A DNA stretch of 43,708 nt from Promethearchaeota archaeon. Its GTDB lineage: Archaea; Asgardarchaeota; Lokiarchaeia; Sigyniarchaeales; SOKP01. The stretch's first letter is position 1, and each line of letters begins with the position of its first letter. Where the stretch lies: NCBI GenBank assembly GCA_011364925.1, contig RDOA01000028.1:1-43708 (forward strand). Direction: 5' to 3'. Of this stretch, positions 15,064 to 23,145 are shown in pieces. The notes under the pieces are model-generated. The model did not search any database. It worked only from the letters and a program-made list of their open reading frames with translations, and had not been told where the DNA came from. A program made the position numbers and the translations under genes.

Positions 15064-16443
15064 ATGCAATTTGAAGTAATTAAAAAAACTCCCCTCTATT
15101 CTGCTTTATCAGAGCAAGGAAAAAGGATTTATTTGCCTCAAGGGATTTTTTATTGGTCAGGAAGGGGAAAAAAAGAAGCTGAAATAAATAGTACGTTAGG
15201 ATCCGCCTTTGGATATGAGAATAGTTTTATTGAAGGCGGTACTTCTGAGTGGGTACCGTTTTACTTAGAAGATATTAAAGCGTATTCAACACTTAGCGTA
15301 AACGAGGTCGTGTCATACTCTAAAGTCTCTGGTCTCGAAGATTTAATTTCTATTTGGAAGAAATGGTTAATAAAAAAATCTTTATTGGACATAGAATCCG
15401 AACCGTCGAAGCTTAGCAAGCTTGAAAATTACATAACTAATCCTGTAGTAACTGCTGGACTTACAAATGGAATATTTTTAAGTTGTAGTCTATTCTTAAA
15501 TCCCGGAGAAATCGTCATATCTCCTAATAAGAGATGGGGGAATTACGATAATATTATTGAAAACCTAATTGGTGCGAAAATCAAATCGTTCGAATTTTTC
15601 GTGGAAGATCAGATTAATATCGAGGGATTAAAAAACGCAATTCACGAAGTTTCGGAGGTTCAGGAAAAAGTTATACTTATTTTAGGATTTCCTAACAACC
15701 CTACGGGTTATATTCCTAAGGAAGAAGAATTGGAAGCTATGATCCAAATGTTGAGACAAACTCAAAGAGAACTTATAAAACCAATTGTTGTTTTGGTTGA
15801 CGACGCCTACGAACCATATGTGTATTCTACTTCTGTAATAAAGCGTTCAATTTTTTACGCACTACATGACATAGAAGAGGATGTGATCCCTATCAAACTA
15901 GATGGGATTACTAAAGAACTGTTATTGTATGGAGGGCGTATAGGATTCATTACCGTAGGATTAAAACCGGGCTGGGTTAGCAATGAAGAAGAATTGAATA
16001 CGTTAAAAAAAGAATTAGATAATAAGTTATCCGGTTTAATAAGAACTACGATTTCAAATTCTAATCATTTCTATCAGGCTTTAGTCATTAAATTATTTAA
16101 TAATCTAGGTATGGATGGTATAATTCAGAAAAGAGAGAAGATTAGAAATATTCTTAAAAATAGATACGAAAAAATTAATAGCGAACTGAGGAAGATCGAT
16201 AATTCGATCATATCGGTAGATCCTAATGCGGGTGGATTCTTTCTTTTCTTAAATATCAATCCAGAGAGAATAAGCGCTAAGAATTTTGCTGATCATCTTC
16301 TAAGAAAGTATAAGGTTGGAGTGATCCCAATTGAAAAACACGAAGATAATATTAATGGAATCAGAATCGCCTATTGTTCAATAGATATCAATGAAATTGA
16401 TGAATTTGTTAATCGCATTAAATTAGCGTTAGAAGATTTTTGA
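15064..16443 (+). CDS. PLP-dependent aminotransferase, class I/II fold
   Basis: The 459-residue protein has the fold-type I signature: a GFPNNPTGY motif (residues 208-216), the Asp-Ala-Tyr pair in VDDAYEPY (Asp247, Tyr249) that binds the PLP nitrogen and oxygen, the Schiff-base lysine Lys284 in GITKELLLYGGR, and the phosphate-binding Arg292 in GGRIGF. The C-terminal SVDPNAGGFFLFLNI segment carries the carboxylate-binding region. It probably moves amino groups between an amino acid and 2-oxoglutarate; the substrate is unknown. At 459 residues it is longer than typical AspC (about 400), with extra loops near 105-130 and 255-280. It begins with ATG at 15064, and no other gene overlaps it. The neighbouring LysE and distant APC and ELFV genes also concern amino acids. 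Confidence 0.85.
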   Translation: MQFEVIKKTPLYSALSEQGKRIYLPQGIFYWSGRGKKEAEINSTLGSAFGYENSFIEGGTSEWVPFYLEDIKAYSTLSVNEVVSYSKVSGLEDLISIWKKWLIKKSLLDIESEPSKLSKLENYITNPVVTAGLTNGIFLSCSLFLNPGEIVISPNKRWGNYDNIIENLIGAKIKSFEFFVEDQINIEGLKNAIHEVSEVQEKVILILGFPNNPTGYIPKEEELEAMIQMLRQTQRELIKPIVVLVDDAYEPYVYSTSVIKRSIFYALHDIEEDVIPIKLDGITKELLLYGGRIGFITVGLKPGWVSNEEELNTLKKELDNKLSGLIRTTISNSNHFYQALVIKLFNNLGMDGIIQKREKIRNILKNRYEKINSELRKIDNSIISVDPNAGGFFLFLNINPERISAKNFADHLLRKYKVGVIPIEKHEDNINGIRIAYCSIDINEIDEFVNRIKLALEDF

Positions 16444-16570
16444 GTATAATTAAATCCGTTTGTTATAATTCTCTACTACTTTTATTTGTTTTTGCACACA
16501 GTTATAAAGTCTGAATCTATAATTTTTTCGTATAATAAAATAATAAAAAAAATTATTTGAGGCTTTATAC

Positions 16571-17587
16571 ATGAAACTGTTTTTAGTTGATCAAGGTAAT
16601 TTAAGCGAAATAACTAAACCAATTTTCTCAACAGGAGACGTGTATGTTGTTGACGACGATAAAACGATTTACATATGGATAGGTAACAAGGCTTCAGTCG
16701 ATGAAAAGACAGCAGGAGCTGCCCAAGCTCGAACTTTAGACCAACAGAGGGGTGGAGCTGCAAAAATAATTACTGTTGACGAAAATCAAGAACCTAGCGC
16801 GTTTTTGAAAATAATTAATCCAATGGGTGCAATGAAAGTCGTTGAAAAGAACATCGCTAAAACTCTTCTCAAAGATGTATCTACAGGAGATTGGGCAGGA
16901 TTTGAAGAATGGAAAAATATATTGTATCGCGTTTCGTCAGAAGAATTTGAAGGTATCAATTCAATGAAAATGATCCAAGTTCCTTTTACTAAGGAATCGT
17001 TAGATTCAGAAGACTGTTTTGTTGCTGATTTAGGAAATAAAGTTTATATTTGGCAAGGCCAAGCATGTAATGTTAAAGAAAAAGTTAAAGCGGGTCAATG
17101 GGCTAGAAATATTGATGCTGAGAGAGCAGGGGCTCAAAATGAACGGATTTTTGAAGAAGGAGACGATTCAGAATTTCTCGCAGCATTGGAGAGAGGAGTA
17201 AACTACAAAGAATCTGACGCTGTCCAATTAAGAGCTGAATCAGTATTAGAACCCGAAACAGAGGCGGATAGAACAGTTGCAGAAATCCAACCAGAGTTTA
17301 AATCGGAGGTCAGGGAGGTTACTCCTAATGACATAAAATCAGAGATTAACCATATTAAAGGAATAAGTGCTTCTAGTGCTGGCCCAGGAATTCCTGGCTC
17401 TGTGGATGACTCAATCTTGACTATTGAAAAATCTGAAGGTCGGAGAAGATGTCCAAAATGTGGGACTGAAGACAAGTTAATGATCCATGAGAGTGTTGAT
17501 AAAAGCAATATAATATTAGATTATCCACGTGTATACGGCAAAAAGTTTAAATGTGGAGAATGTGGGATAGAATGGAGGGAGAAATAA
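16571..17587 (+). CDS. Two-gelsolin-domain protein with a C-terminal zinc ribbon
   Basis: Gelsolin domains bind, sever or cap actin. Domain 1 (about 1-95) runs GDVYVVDDDKTIYIWIG, then a long helix with AGAAQART, then RGGAAKIITVDENQE. Domain 2 (about 115-210) repeats this with DCFVADLGNKVYIWQG, KAGQWARNIDAERAGAQN and EEGDDSEFLAAL. A disordered acidic linker (about 215-285) leads to a C-terminal zinc ribbon with Cys294, Cys297, Cys328 and Cys331 (CPKC...CGEC), which resembles the TFIIS/RPB9-type ribbon ending in CGEC..EW. Two-domain gelsolins are known in Asgard archaea and act on their actin; I do not recall the ribbon as part of that family. The start ATG at 16571 follows a GAGG at 16559-16562. 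There is no signal peptide, so it is cytosolic. No actin gene is in the window. Confidence 0.88.
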   Translation: MKLFLVDQGNLSEITKPIFSTGDVYVVDDDKTIYIWIGNKASVDEKTAGAAQARTLDQQRGGAAKIITVDENQEPSAFLKIINPMGAMKVVEKNIAKTLLKDVSTGDWAGFEEWKNILYRVSSEEFEGINSMKMIQVPFTKESLDSEDCFVADLGNKVYIWQGQACNVKEKVKAGQWARNIDAERAGAQNERIFEEGDDSEFLAALERGVNYKESDAVQLRAESVLEPETEADRTVAEIQPEFKSEVREVTPNDIKSEINHIKGISASSAGPGIPGSVDDSILTIEKSEGRRRCPKCGTEDKLMIHESVDKSNIILDYPRVYGKKFKCGECGIEWREK

Positions 17588-17653
17588 CTCCCAACCAAGA
17601 AATAAATAATTATTTTTCTCTTTTTTTAAATTATATCTTAAGAATGTATGATA

Positions 17654-18931
17654 TTAAGATTTTGTAACATCCCTACGCAGAATTTTAATCTTTTTCTTTA
17701 ACTCGACTATTTCTTGTTCTTTATCTTCGAGTTGAGATTCTACTTTTAGCTTTTCATCTTTTACATTTTGCATTTCAGTTAATATTCTATCTTCAATTTG
17801 TTCAGCTTCGAATAATTTATTTTTCAATGAATCTTCTTTTTCTCTCAATTCTTTTATTTCAGCAACTTGTTCGTCAACTACATTTCTTAAATTCATTATT
17901 TCTAATTCAAGTTTTCCACTAATATTACCAGATTTTTCTTGAGACTCTTCCAATCTTGCCTGAAGTTGATTGATAAACTCATCGTTTGTTTGATTTTTTT
18001 GAGTTAATTTTTCGACTTCCGTGACTAAATTTTTAATACGCTCTTCTTTTTTAGACAGATCTTTTTTGACTAAGCTAAATGTTTCTAATTTCTGCTGCAA
18101 TTCTTTAATTGATTGAACTGACGATTGATGAGAGTTTTCGAGTTTAAAAATCTCTTTTTCTTTCTCAGTAATAATTTCATCCTTCTTTTCGAGTAACACT
18201 TTCACTTTCTCAAATTTGGATTTCTGGACTGTATCATTCTCTAAATATTGAATTTGTTCCATTAGTTCTTTGATTTTTTCGTCCTTTTCTTGTAACCTTC
18301 CGATGAGTCCAGCGTTAGCTTCCTGTTGAGATTTTAATTGTTCTAATTCTGAGCTAAACCCTTCTATTTGTTTTAATTGCTCGGCAATTGTATTATTCAG
18401 TTTATCAATATTATTGGTTTGATCTTGAATGATTTGATTTTTTTCTTTCACAGAAAGATCTAATTCCTCAATCTGTTTGTTTTTGACACTTATCTGAGAT
18501 TGTAGAGTATTGAGTTCCTTTTCTTTAATTTCAAGTGATTTGTTTATTTCTAAATCTACTACGTTTGTTTCATTTAAAAATTCAATATTTGATTCAAGCT
18601 CGTGTATAAGTTTGTCTTTTTCAACGATTTTTTGCGTTAAATCTTCTATTGTTTCATTATTTTCTTTTACTAATTGAATAGATTTTTCTTTCTCTTCGTT
18701 AAAAGCATCTGTTATAGATTTAAGACTCTCGTATTCTTCGCGAAGTGTACTTATTTCTTCATTGAGTTTCTTATTTTGTTCAATGAAGAAGTTTAATTGT
18801 TCTCTTATTTGGTCTTCCTCTGAGCTTGGAATCTCCTCTTCCTCATCTTTTTCTTCAATCCAACCAAGTGAACTTAGAGCATCTACCATAGATGTGTCTT
18901 CTTCTTTTTTATCCCTCTGTTCATCTGACAT
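17654..18931 (-). CDS. Long coiled-coil protein with an acidic N-terminus
   Basis: No family was recognised. Residues 1-45 are acidic and disordered with a short hydrophobic patch 'DALSSLGWIEEK' that could be a docking motif. From about residue 45 to 420 the sequence is an almost unbroken heptad-like coiled coil rich in E, K, Q, I and L. There is no ATPase head, hinge or membrane segment, so it is not an SMC protein. It might be a structural or tethering protein, comparable only in form with golgins or intermediate filament-like proteins. It ends 66 bases from the gelsolin gene's stop, the two genes being convergent, and starts with ATG at 18931. Confidence 0.65.
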   Translation of the reverse strand: MSDEQRDKKEEDTSMVDALSSLGWIEEKDEEEEIPSSEEDQIREQLNFFIEQNKKLNEEISTLREEYESLKSITDAFNEEKEKSIQLVKENNETIEDLTQKIVEKDKLIHELESNIEFLNETNVVDLEINKSLEIKEKELNTLQSQISVKNKQIEELDLSVKEKNQIIQDQTNNIDKLNNTIAEQLKQIEGFSSELEQLKSQQEANAGLIGRLQEKDEKIKELMEQIQYLENDTVQKSKFEKVKVLLEKKDEIITEKEKEIFKLENSHQSSVQSIKELQQKLETFSLVKKDLSKKEERIKNLVTEVEKLTQKNQTNDEFINQLQARLEESQEKSGNISGKLELEIMNLRNVVDEQVAEIKELREKEDSLKNKLFEAEQIEDRILTEMQNVKDEKLKVESQLEDKEQEIVELKKKIKILRRDVTKS

Positions 18932-19102
18932 AATATTATTAAATCAATACTCGTATTTATTTTGATCTAAACTTCTTTTACATCGTTTATCCATGGTTTT
19001 TATTGAACTCTAAATCTATTAAACAAGAAAAAGAGTTTTAATCTCAAAAACAGCAAGCACCTTAAATTAAGAATCTAAGAAAAAAATTAAGAATTGTAGT
19101 TA

Positions 19103-19594
19103 TTAATATTCTTTATTAAATACATACTTTCTATCCAAAAAGAACTTAGTTACATATCCAATCGTTAAAGCTACAATAAAACTGAGTTCCAACGGTGAAT
19201 TAAAGAAATTAGACAATATAAACTGTATTCCTATATTTTCAATTGTGGTTAAAATCGCAAATCCAAAATATTTTAAAAATTCAAGTGTCGTTTCTTTAGC
19301 TTTTAAACTCGATTTCTTGAAAACAAAATATTTGTCCAAAAAAAATTTGATAATGTAGGTGATTCCAACTGCTGCAATTGAACCAATCAACTCAGGCATG
19401 TTAATTGGATTAGTAGAACAGTAGAAAATTTGAATGAATTCAATACCTCCAAAATTCGTGCATATAAAAGGAGCGATAGCGAGTTGGTTAACTTTTTGGA
19501 TAAAATAGTTTAAGAAGATCATACAAGCAGCAAAAATTAAATAAAGAGTCATTTGTTTCTTAATATCACTTTGTTCCTTCATATGCCTAATCAT
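19103..19594 (-). CDS. GtrA-like membrane protein
   Basis: The 163-residue protein has four hydrophobic segments and the GtrA hallmark, a repeated 'K(F/Y)FLD(K/R)x(Y/F)VF' motif. It occurs once as KFFLDKYFVFKK after the second segment and once as KFFLDRKYVFNK at the end. GtrA-type proteins help flip or transport polyprenyl-linked sugars and often work with glycosyltransferases. The first 12 residues are polar (a second ATG lies at 19582). It follows the EMC3-like gene by 24 bases on the same strand, so the two are probably one operon. No glycosyltransferase is adjacent. Family assignment is good, substrate unknown. Confidence 0.8.
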   Translation of the reverse strand: MIRHMKEQSDIKKQMTLYLIFAACMIFLNYFIQKVNQLAIAPFICTNFGGIEFIQIFYCSTNPINMPELIGSIAAVGITYIIKFFLDKYFVFKKSSLKAKETTLEFLKYFGFAILTTIENIGIQFILSNFFNSPLELSFIVALTIGYVTKFFLDRKYVFNKEY

Positions 19595-19618
19595 CTAAAA
19601 ATAGTGATTTAAATTAAA

Positions 19619-20254
19619 TCATTTCTTTATGCGATCCTTCCACGAAATAACTTTTGGTTCTTCAAAGTTTTTACCTTGTATTTCTTCTCCGTTCATTTCC
19701 TCTGCTGATTCTTGAGGAATTGATCTAGTCAACTGGAGGTTAACTTGCTCTTCAGTTTGATGTGAAAAGGCCCCTAGTAATCCTCCTAAGGCTCCACTTC
19801 GTTTTACTTCTTTCCCAGTTAATTTTCTATATAATCTTTTAAATCCATATAAAATTACACTAAAAGTAATCGAGAACAAAAAGTAAATCGCGAACCAACC
19901 TGACCCGAAAAATAAAATTGGAAAGGGGAGTAATCCTTCTGCGTAATTTGCATACAAAACTCCAACTAGAGCAAAGATACCTATAAAGATAATACATCTG
20001 ACACACGATGGGATTAGTTGTTTTTTCAACATTAATTTTGATATTTCAATCGAATCTCGGTTAAGCTGTATCATTTCTTCGCGATCTCCAGAGATTCTTG
20101 CATTCGCCATCCGTTGTTGCAATTCTTGCGATTTTTCTCTTAATAATTTTGCAGTTTCCATGTTTAAACCAAAGATCCTATTGAGAATCTCGCTTAACGC
20201 AACCATTCCAATGGTGATAAACATTATTTGGATGATAATTTCTCCATTTGTCAA
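19619..20254 (-). CDS. EMC3/TMCO1-family membrane protein (DUF106, Oxa1 superfamily)
   Basis: The 211-residue protein has an N-terminal membrane segment (about 5-25), a cytosolic charged helical pair (about 30-75, with REKSQELQQRMANAR), then two membrane segments (about 85-105 and 115-140). The C-terminus is polar. This layout, one helix, a coiled coil, then a two-helix block, is that of the archaeal DUF106 proteins related to EMC3, TMCO1 and Oxa1/YidC insertases. They help place membrane proteins with short soluble tails, and EMC in eukaryotes inserts tail-anchored proteins. The start is TTG at 20254 preceded by GTGATG. It sits upstream of the GtrA-like gene with a 24-base gap. Insertase activity is inferred by family. 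Confidence 0.8.
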   Translation of the reverse strand: MTNGEIIIQIMFITIGMVALSEILNRIFGLNMETAKLLREKSQELQQRMANARISGDREEMIQLNRDSIEISKLMLKKQLIPSCVRCIIFIGIFALVGVLYANYAEGLLPFPILFFGSGWFAIYFLFSITFSVILYGFKRLYRKLTGKEVKRSGALGGLLGAFSHQTEEQVNLQLTRSIPQESAEEMNGEEIQGKNFEEPKVISWKDRIKK

Positions 20255-20500
20255 TATTTCATCACTAATAGTGGAAAAGTATGATTTTAATTAAATTTTT
20301 TTAATTCATAATAGGAAAAACGAGAACAAAGTTTTTCTCTCATAGTCAAGCAGATTTTTATATGTTCTCCCTGTCAGAGAAATTAAGATTAGTTTTAGAT
20401 ATTAAGCTATTCATCTTTCACAATATCATTTAATTACAATTAAGAAAAAATGATTGTAGTAGAATCTGAACAACAAGAGAGTCCTAAGTAATCAGAATTG

Positions 20501-20785
20501 CTATACTATTGGAACTTTTAATTTCTTATCTGATTTTTCATTGGGTTGAGATTTTTTCTCTCGGATATATGTATGTACTCCTAAACCTACTATAAAAATA
20601 GATAATGCTAAATAACCTAACCAAAAAATTAGGCCTCCTGTAAAGAAATACATATATAGGGGATTATCTGGTCGTGAAAAAAAGAAAATACCAACAAGGG
20701 CTGATATTGAACAGATTGCTCCGCAGATACAATCAACATATACTTGTGTCCTCTGAGATTTTGCACTTTTGTGACGTGTCCACAT
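20501..20785 (-). CDS. Small two-helix membrane protein, unknown
   Basis: The 94-residue protein has a basic N-terminus (RHKSAKSQRTQ), two hydrophobic segments (about 17-37 and 47-70), and a basic, polar tail ending in VPIV. The positive charges at both ends suggest that both ends face the cytosol. The first segment contains the cysteines CICGAIC. It begins with ATG at 20785. No family or operon partner was seen. Confidence 0.55.
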   Translation of the reverse strand: MWTRHKSAKSQRTQVYVDCICGAICSISALVGIFFFSRPDNPLYMYFFTGGLIFWLGYLALSIFIVGLGVHTYIREKKSQPNEKSDKKLKVPIV

Positions 20786-20872
20786 AATTTTCTCGTTAAT
20801 ACAGATATATGCTAATTAAGTATTCTTAGAATAATAATATAAAATTTTGTAAAACAAACAAAAAATTTTTTA

Positions 20873-21328
20873 TTAAGATCCCCTTCTACTTCCCTCAATA
20901 GATTCAAAGTAATCAAGTATTGATTCTTTTATTTCAATAGCTGGAAATACTAATCTAGATTTATTTACGTAATCTAAAGCGTCGTTCCAGCTCCATGTCG
21001 GATTTATTCTTAAGAGCCAAGCTATAACAATTCCACCACTTCGCGATATACCCATTGCGCAATGGATTAAAACCTTTCCAGTCTGTATATGTTGATCTAT
21101 AAAGGATAAAATTTCTTTCAGATAACTGTGTGGAGGATACCAGTCATCTGGAAAACCTTTGTATAAATAATTAAATCCTAAGGTTGTTGGATCATAGAAA
21201 TTCTCTTCCATTAAATTTACAATAGCAGTTATGCCAAGCTCTTTAAATTTCTTAAAGTTCAATCTTGGCCAATAAGCACCAATATATAAATTTGGATGTA
21301 CCTTATAGATTTGATCCAGTTCTACCAT
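20873..21328 (-). CDS. Dual-specificity protein phosphatase
   Basis: The 151-residue protein has the cysteine phosphatase signature HCAMGISRSGG: Cys90 is the nucleophile and Arg96 the phosphate-binding residue (HC-x5-RS). A likely general acid is Asp61 or Asp62 in the FPDDWYPP loop, and the N-terminal 'I..NLYIGAY' start is the usual beta-strand of DUSPs. It is a single domain of minimal size. DUSPs remove phosphate from Ser/Thr/Tyr or, in some cases, from other phospho-substrates such as RNA or phosphatidylinositols. The gene follows the three-gene G3P operon on the same strand after a 116-base gap, and starts at ATG 21328. Substrate unknown. Confidence 0.85.
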   Translation of the reverse strand: MVELDQIYKVHPNLYIGAYWPRLNFKKFKELGITAIVNLMEENFYDPTTLGFNYLYKGFPDDWYPPHSYLKEILSFIDQHIQTGKVLIHCAMGISRSGGIVIAWLLRINPTWSWNDALDYVNKSRLVFPAIEIKESILDYFESIEGSRRGS

Positions 21329-21444
21329 AAGTCTTAGAGAATTTTATCAAACATAAATTTTTTTAATTGCTTTCATGGAAAGTATTACCAAAAAATGTTC
21401 CAATTCCCATTTTAATAATTGAACATAAAAGAACTTTAGAATAT

Positions 21445-21834
21445 TTATTTTTGAGTCAAGTTGCGACTAGCAATTACATTTGATTCTAATCCAAGGATAT
21501 TTTCAATTAATATGTCTCCCATTACAATAGGAGCGCTTACAACTGTTTTTGCAATCTCACTTAAGGCTTCATCTAACTTCTCCTTGAGAATTGGTTTATC
21601 AGTTCTCACTGGGAGCAAGGGGAGAAATCCATTCTCGACTCTGATTGTCGTCGTTAAAATTCTTTTTGGTTCGTAATATTCTTGTTCTGCGTATTCTAAT
21701 CCTCGTTTACAAGTATATCCTTCAAACACAATATCTGAACCTTTTGAAATTGCTTGTATTTGACAACCGGTAGGGCATACTATACACCTAATAACTTTTA
21801 CAACACTCGCGCTACTTTCGCTCACTTTTAGCAC
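21445..21834 (-). CDS. DUF1667 protein of the GlpA-type operon
   Basis: This 129-residue protein carries the family's N-terminal Cys cluster RCIVCPTGCQI (C-x2-C-x3-C) and a fourth Cys in GYTCKRGLEYAEQEYYEPKR. The central 'P.R..TTT.R' strand is also conserved. DUF1667 genes routinely follow a GlpA-like dehydrogenase and a pyridine-nucleotide oxidoreductase, so this is the third subunit, perhaps binding metal or an Fe-S cluster. The upstream sequence AAGGAGGAA (21837-21845) lies very close to the listed GTG at 21834; a second GTG at 21825 gives more usual spacing. There is a 12-base gap to the upstream FAD gene. Gene and family are confident, biochemical role is not. Confidence 0.85.
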   Translation of the reverse strand: MLKVSESSASVVKVIRCIVCPTGCQIQAISKGSDIVFEGYTCKRGLEYAEQEYYEPKRILTTTIRVENGFLPLLPVRTDKPILKEKLDEALSEIAKTVVSAPIVMGDILIENILGLESNVIASRNLTQK

Positions 21835-21846
21835 TTCCTCCTTATT

Positions 21847-23145
21847 TTATTCCTCCTCGATTAATACCTCTGGTCGGGGTATTACTTCTACTGTAATTGA
21901 TTTACAAGTTGGATCAATTTTCGTTTCTTCTAAATTTAGGTTTAGCTCTATCATTTCGCTAGGAATGACATATATTTTCTTTTTCTTATAAATAACATTA
22001 TTATTTTCATCTTTAAATTGAATTTGAACTCTTCGGTCTGGATATCTTACTCTAAAAGTGAATATTATCTCTTCAGAAAGATCTCGTTTATTAATAATGT
22101 CGGGTTTTATGTAATTAACATTTTCCCCCGGAATGCATTTGATTATATCTTTTTTCTTTAGTTCCTTTCCATATCTTCCATTAATGTATTCAACTGCGTT
22201 TAATCCAGCTCTTTTAGCCTCGTTAGTAACCATATCCACCAAATCATGTACTTGTAAAACATTTCCACACGCGAATATCCCTTCGATTGTCGTTTCTAGA
22301 TTTTCGTCAATGATGGGACCGCCATTATCTGACAACTCAGCACCTGCTTGTAGCGTTAACTCATTCTCAGGAATTAAACCTACGGACAAAAGAAGTGTGT
22401 CACACTCAATAAATTTGTCCGAACCTATAATCCTATCAAAATTTCGATCAACTTTCGAAATAGTAACTCCTTTTATCCGTTCTTTTCCGTGTATTTTTGT
22501 CACAGTGTAGTTTGTAATTAGGGGAATATCGTAATCTTCAAGACATTGTACTTGATTTCGAAGTAACCCACTGACATACGGAAGTATTTCCACCACTGCT
22601 TTGACCTTACATCCCTCCCAGGTTAATCTTCTTGCCATTATCATCCCAATATCTCCACTTCCCAATATTACATATGTGCTTCCCGGTAAATATCCTTCAA
22701 TGTTTACAAATCGTTGAGCTTGTCCAGCAGTAAAGATACCTGCTGGACGAAAACCAGGGATATTAATCGCCCCTCGGGTTCTTTCCCTACAACCCATGGC
22801 AAGAACGACTGCTTTTGCTTCTACTTCAATTAATCCTTCGTTGTTATTAACAGCGTATACTTTCTTTTCTTTCGTGATTTCTATTACCATCGAATCTAAC
22901 AAATATGGGATCTTTAAGTCAATAACTTGATTAATAAATCTTTGAATGTATTCTGGACCTGTTAATTCCTCTTCAAATTCTTTCAATCCAAATCCGTTAT
23001 GAATGCACTGCAATGTGATACCCCCTAATTCTTTCGCTCTTTCAACAATTAGCACATCTAATTTCGCCTTTTTAACTTCAAGAGCGGCAGCTAATCCCCC
23101 TGCTCCCGCACCGATTACTACAACATCTGCTTTGTATTTCTTCAT
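21847..23145 (-). CDS. FAD/NAD(P)-dependent oxidoreductase of the GlpA-type operon
   Basis: The 432-residue protein has two nucleotide-binding folds. The FAD motif VVVIGAGAGGLAAALEV is at the N-terminus, a second Rossmann motif YVILGSGDIGMIMARRL around residue 155-170, and the FAD-closing GIFACGNVLQVHD near 290. An additional ~85-residue C-terminal domain is beta-rich. It lacks the redox-active CxxC of thioredoxin reductase, matching the middle subunit seen in Thermotoga-type glycerol-3-phosphate dehydrogenase clusters. It probably passes electrons between the GlpA-like subunit and NAD(P) or another acceptor. ATG at 23145 overlaps the upstream stop by 4 bases (ATGA) and follows AAGGAGGAG. Electron partner not known. 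Confidence 0.85.
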   Translation of the reverse strand: MKKYKADVVVIGAGAGGLAAALEVKKAKLDVLIVERAKELGGITLQCIHNGFGLKEFEEELTGPEYIQRFINQVIDLKIPYLLDSMVIEITKEKKVYAVNNNEGLIEVEAKAVVLAMGCRERTRGAINIPGFRPAGIFTAGQAQRFVNIEGYLPGSTYVILGSGDIGMIMARRLTWEGCKVKAVVEILPYVSGLLRNQVQCLEDYDIPLITNYTVTKIHGKERIKGVTISKVDRNFDRIIGSDKFIECDTLLLSVGLIPENELTLQAGAELSDNGGPIIDENLETTIEGIFACGNVLQVHDLVDMVTNEAKRAGLNAVEYINGRYGKELKKKDIIKCIPGENVNYIKPDIINKRDLSEEIIFTFRVRYPDRRVQIQFKDENNNVIYKKKKIYVIPSEMIELNLNLEETKIDPTCKSITVEVIPRPEVLIEEE

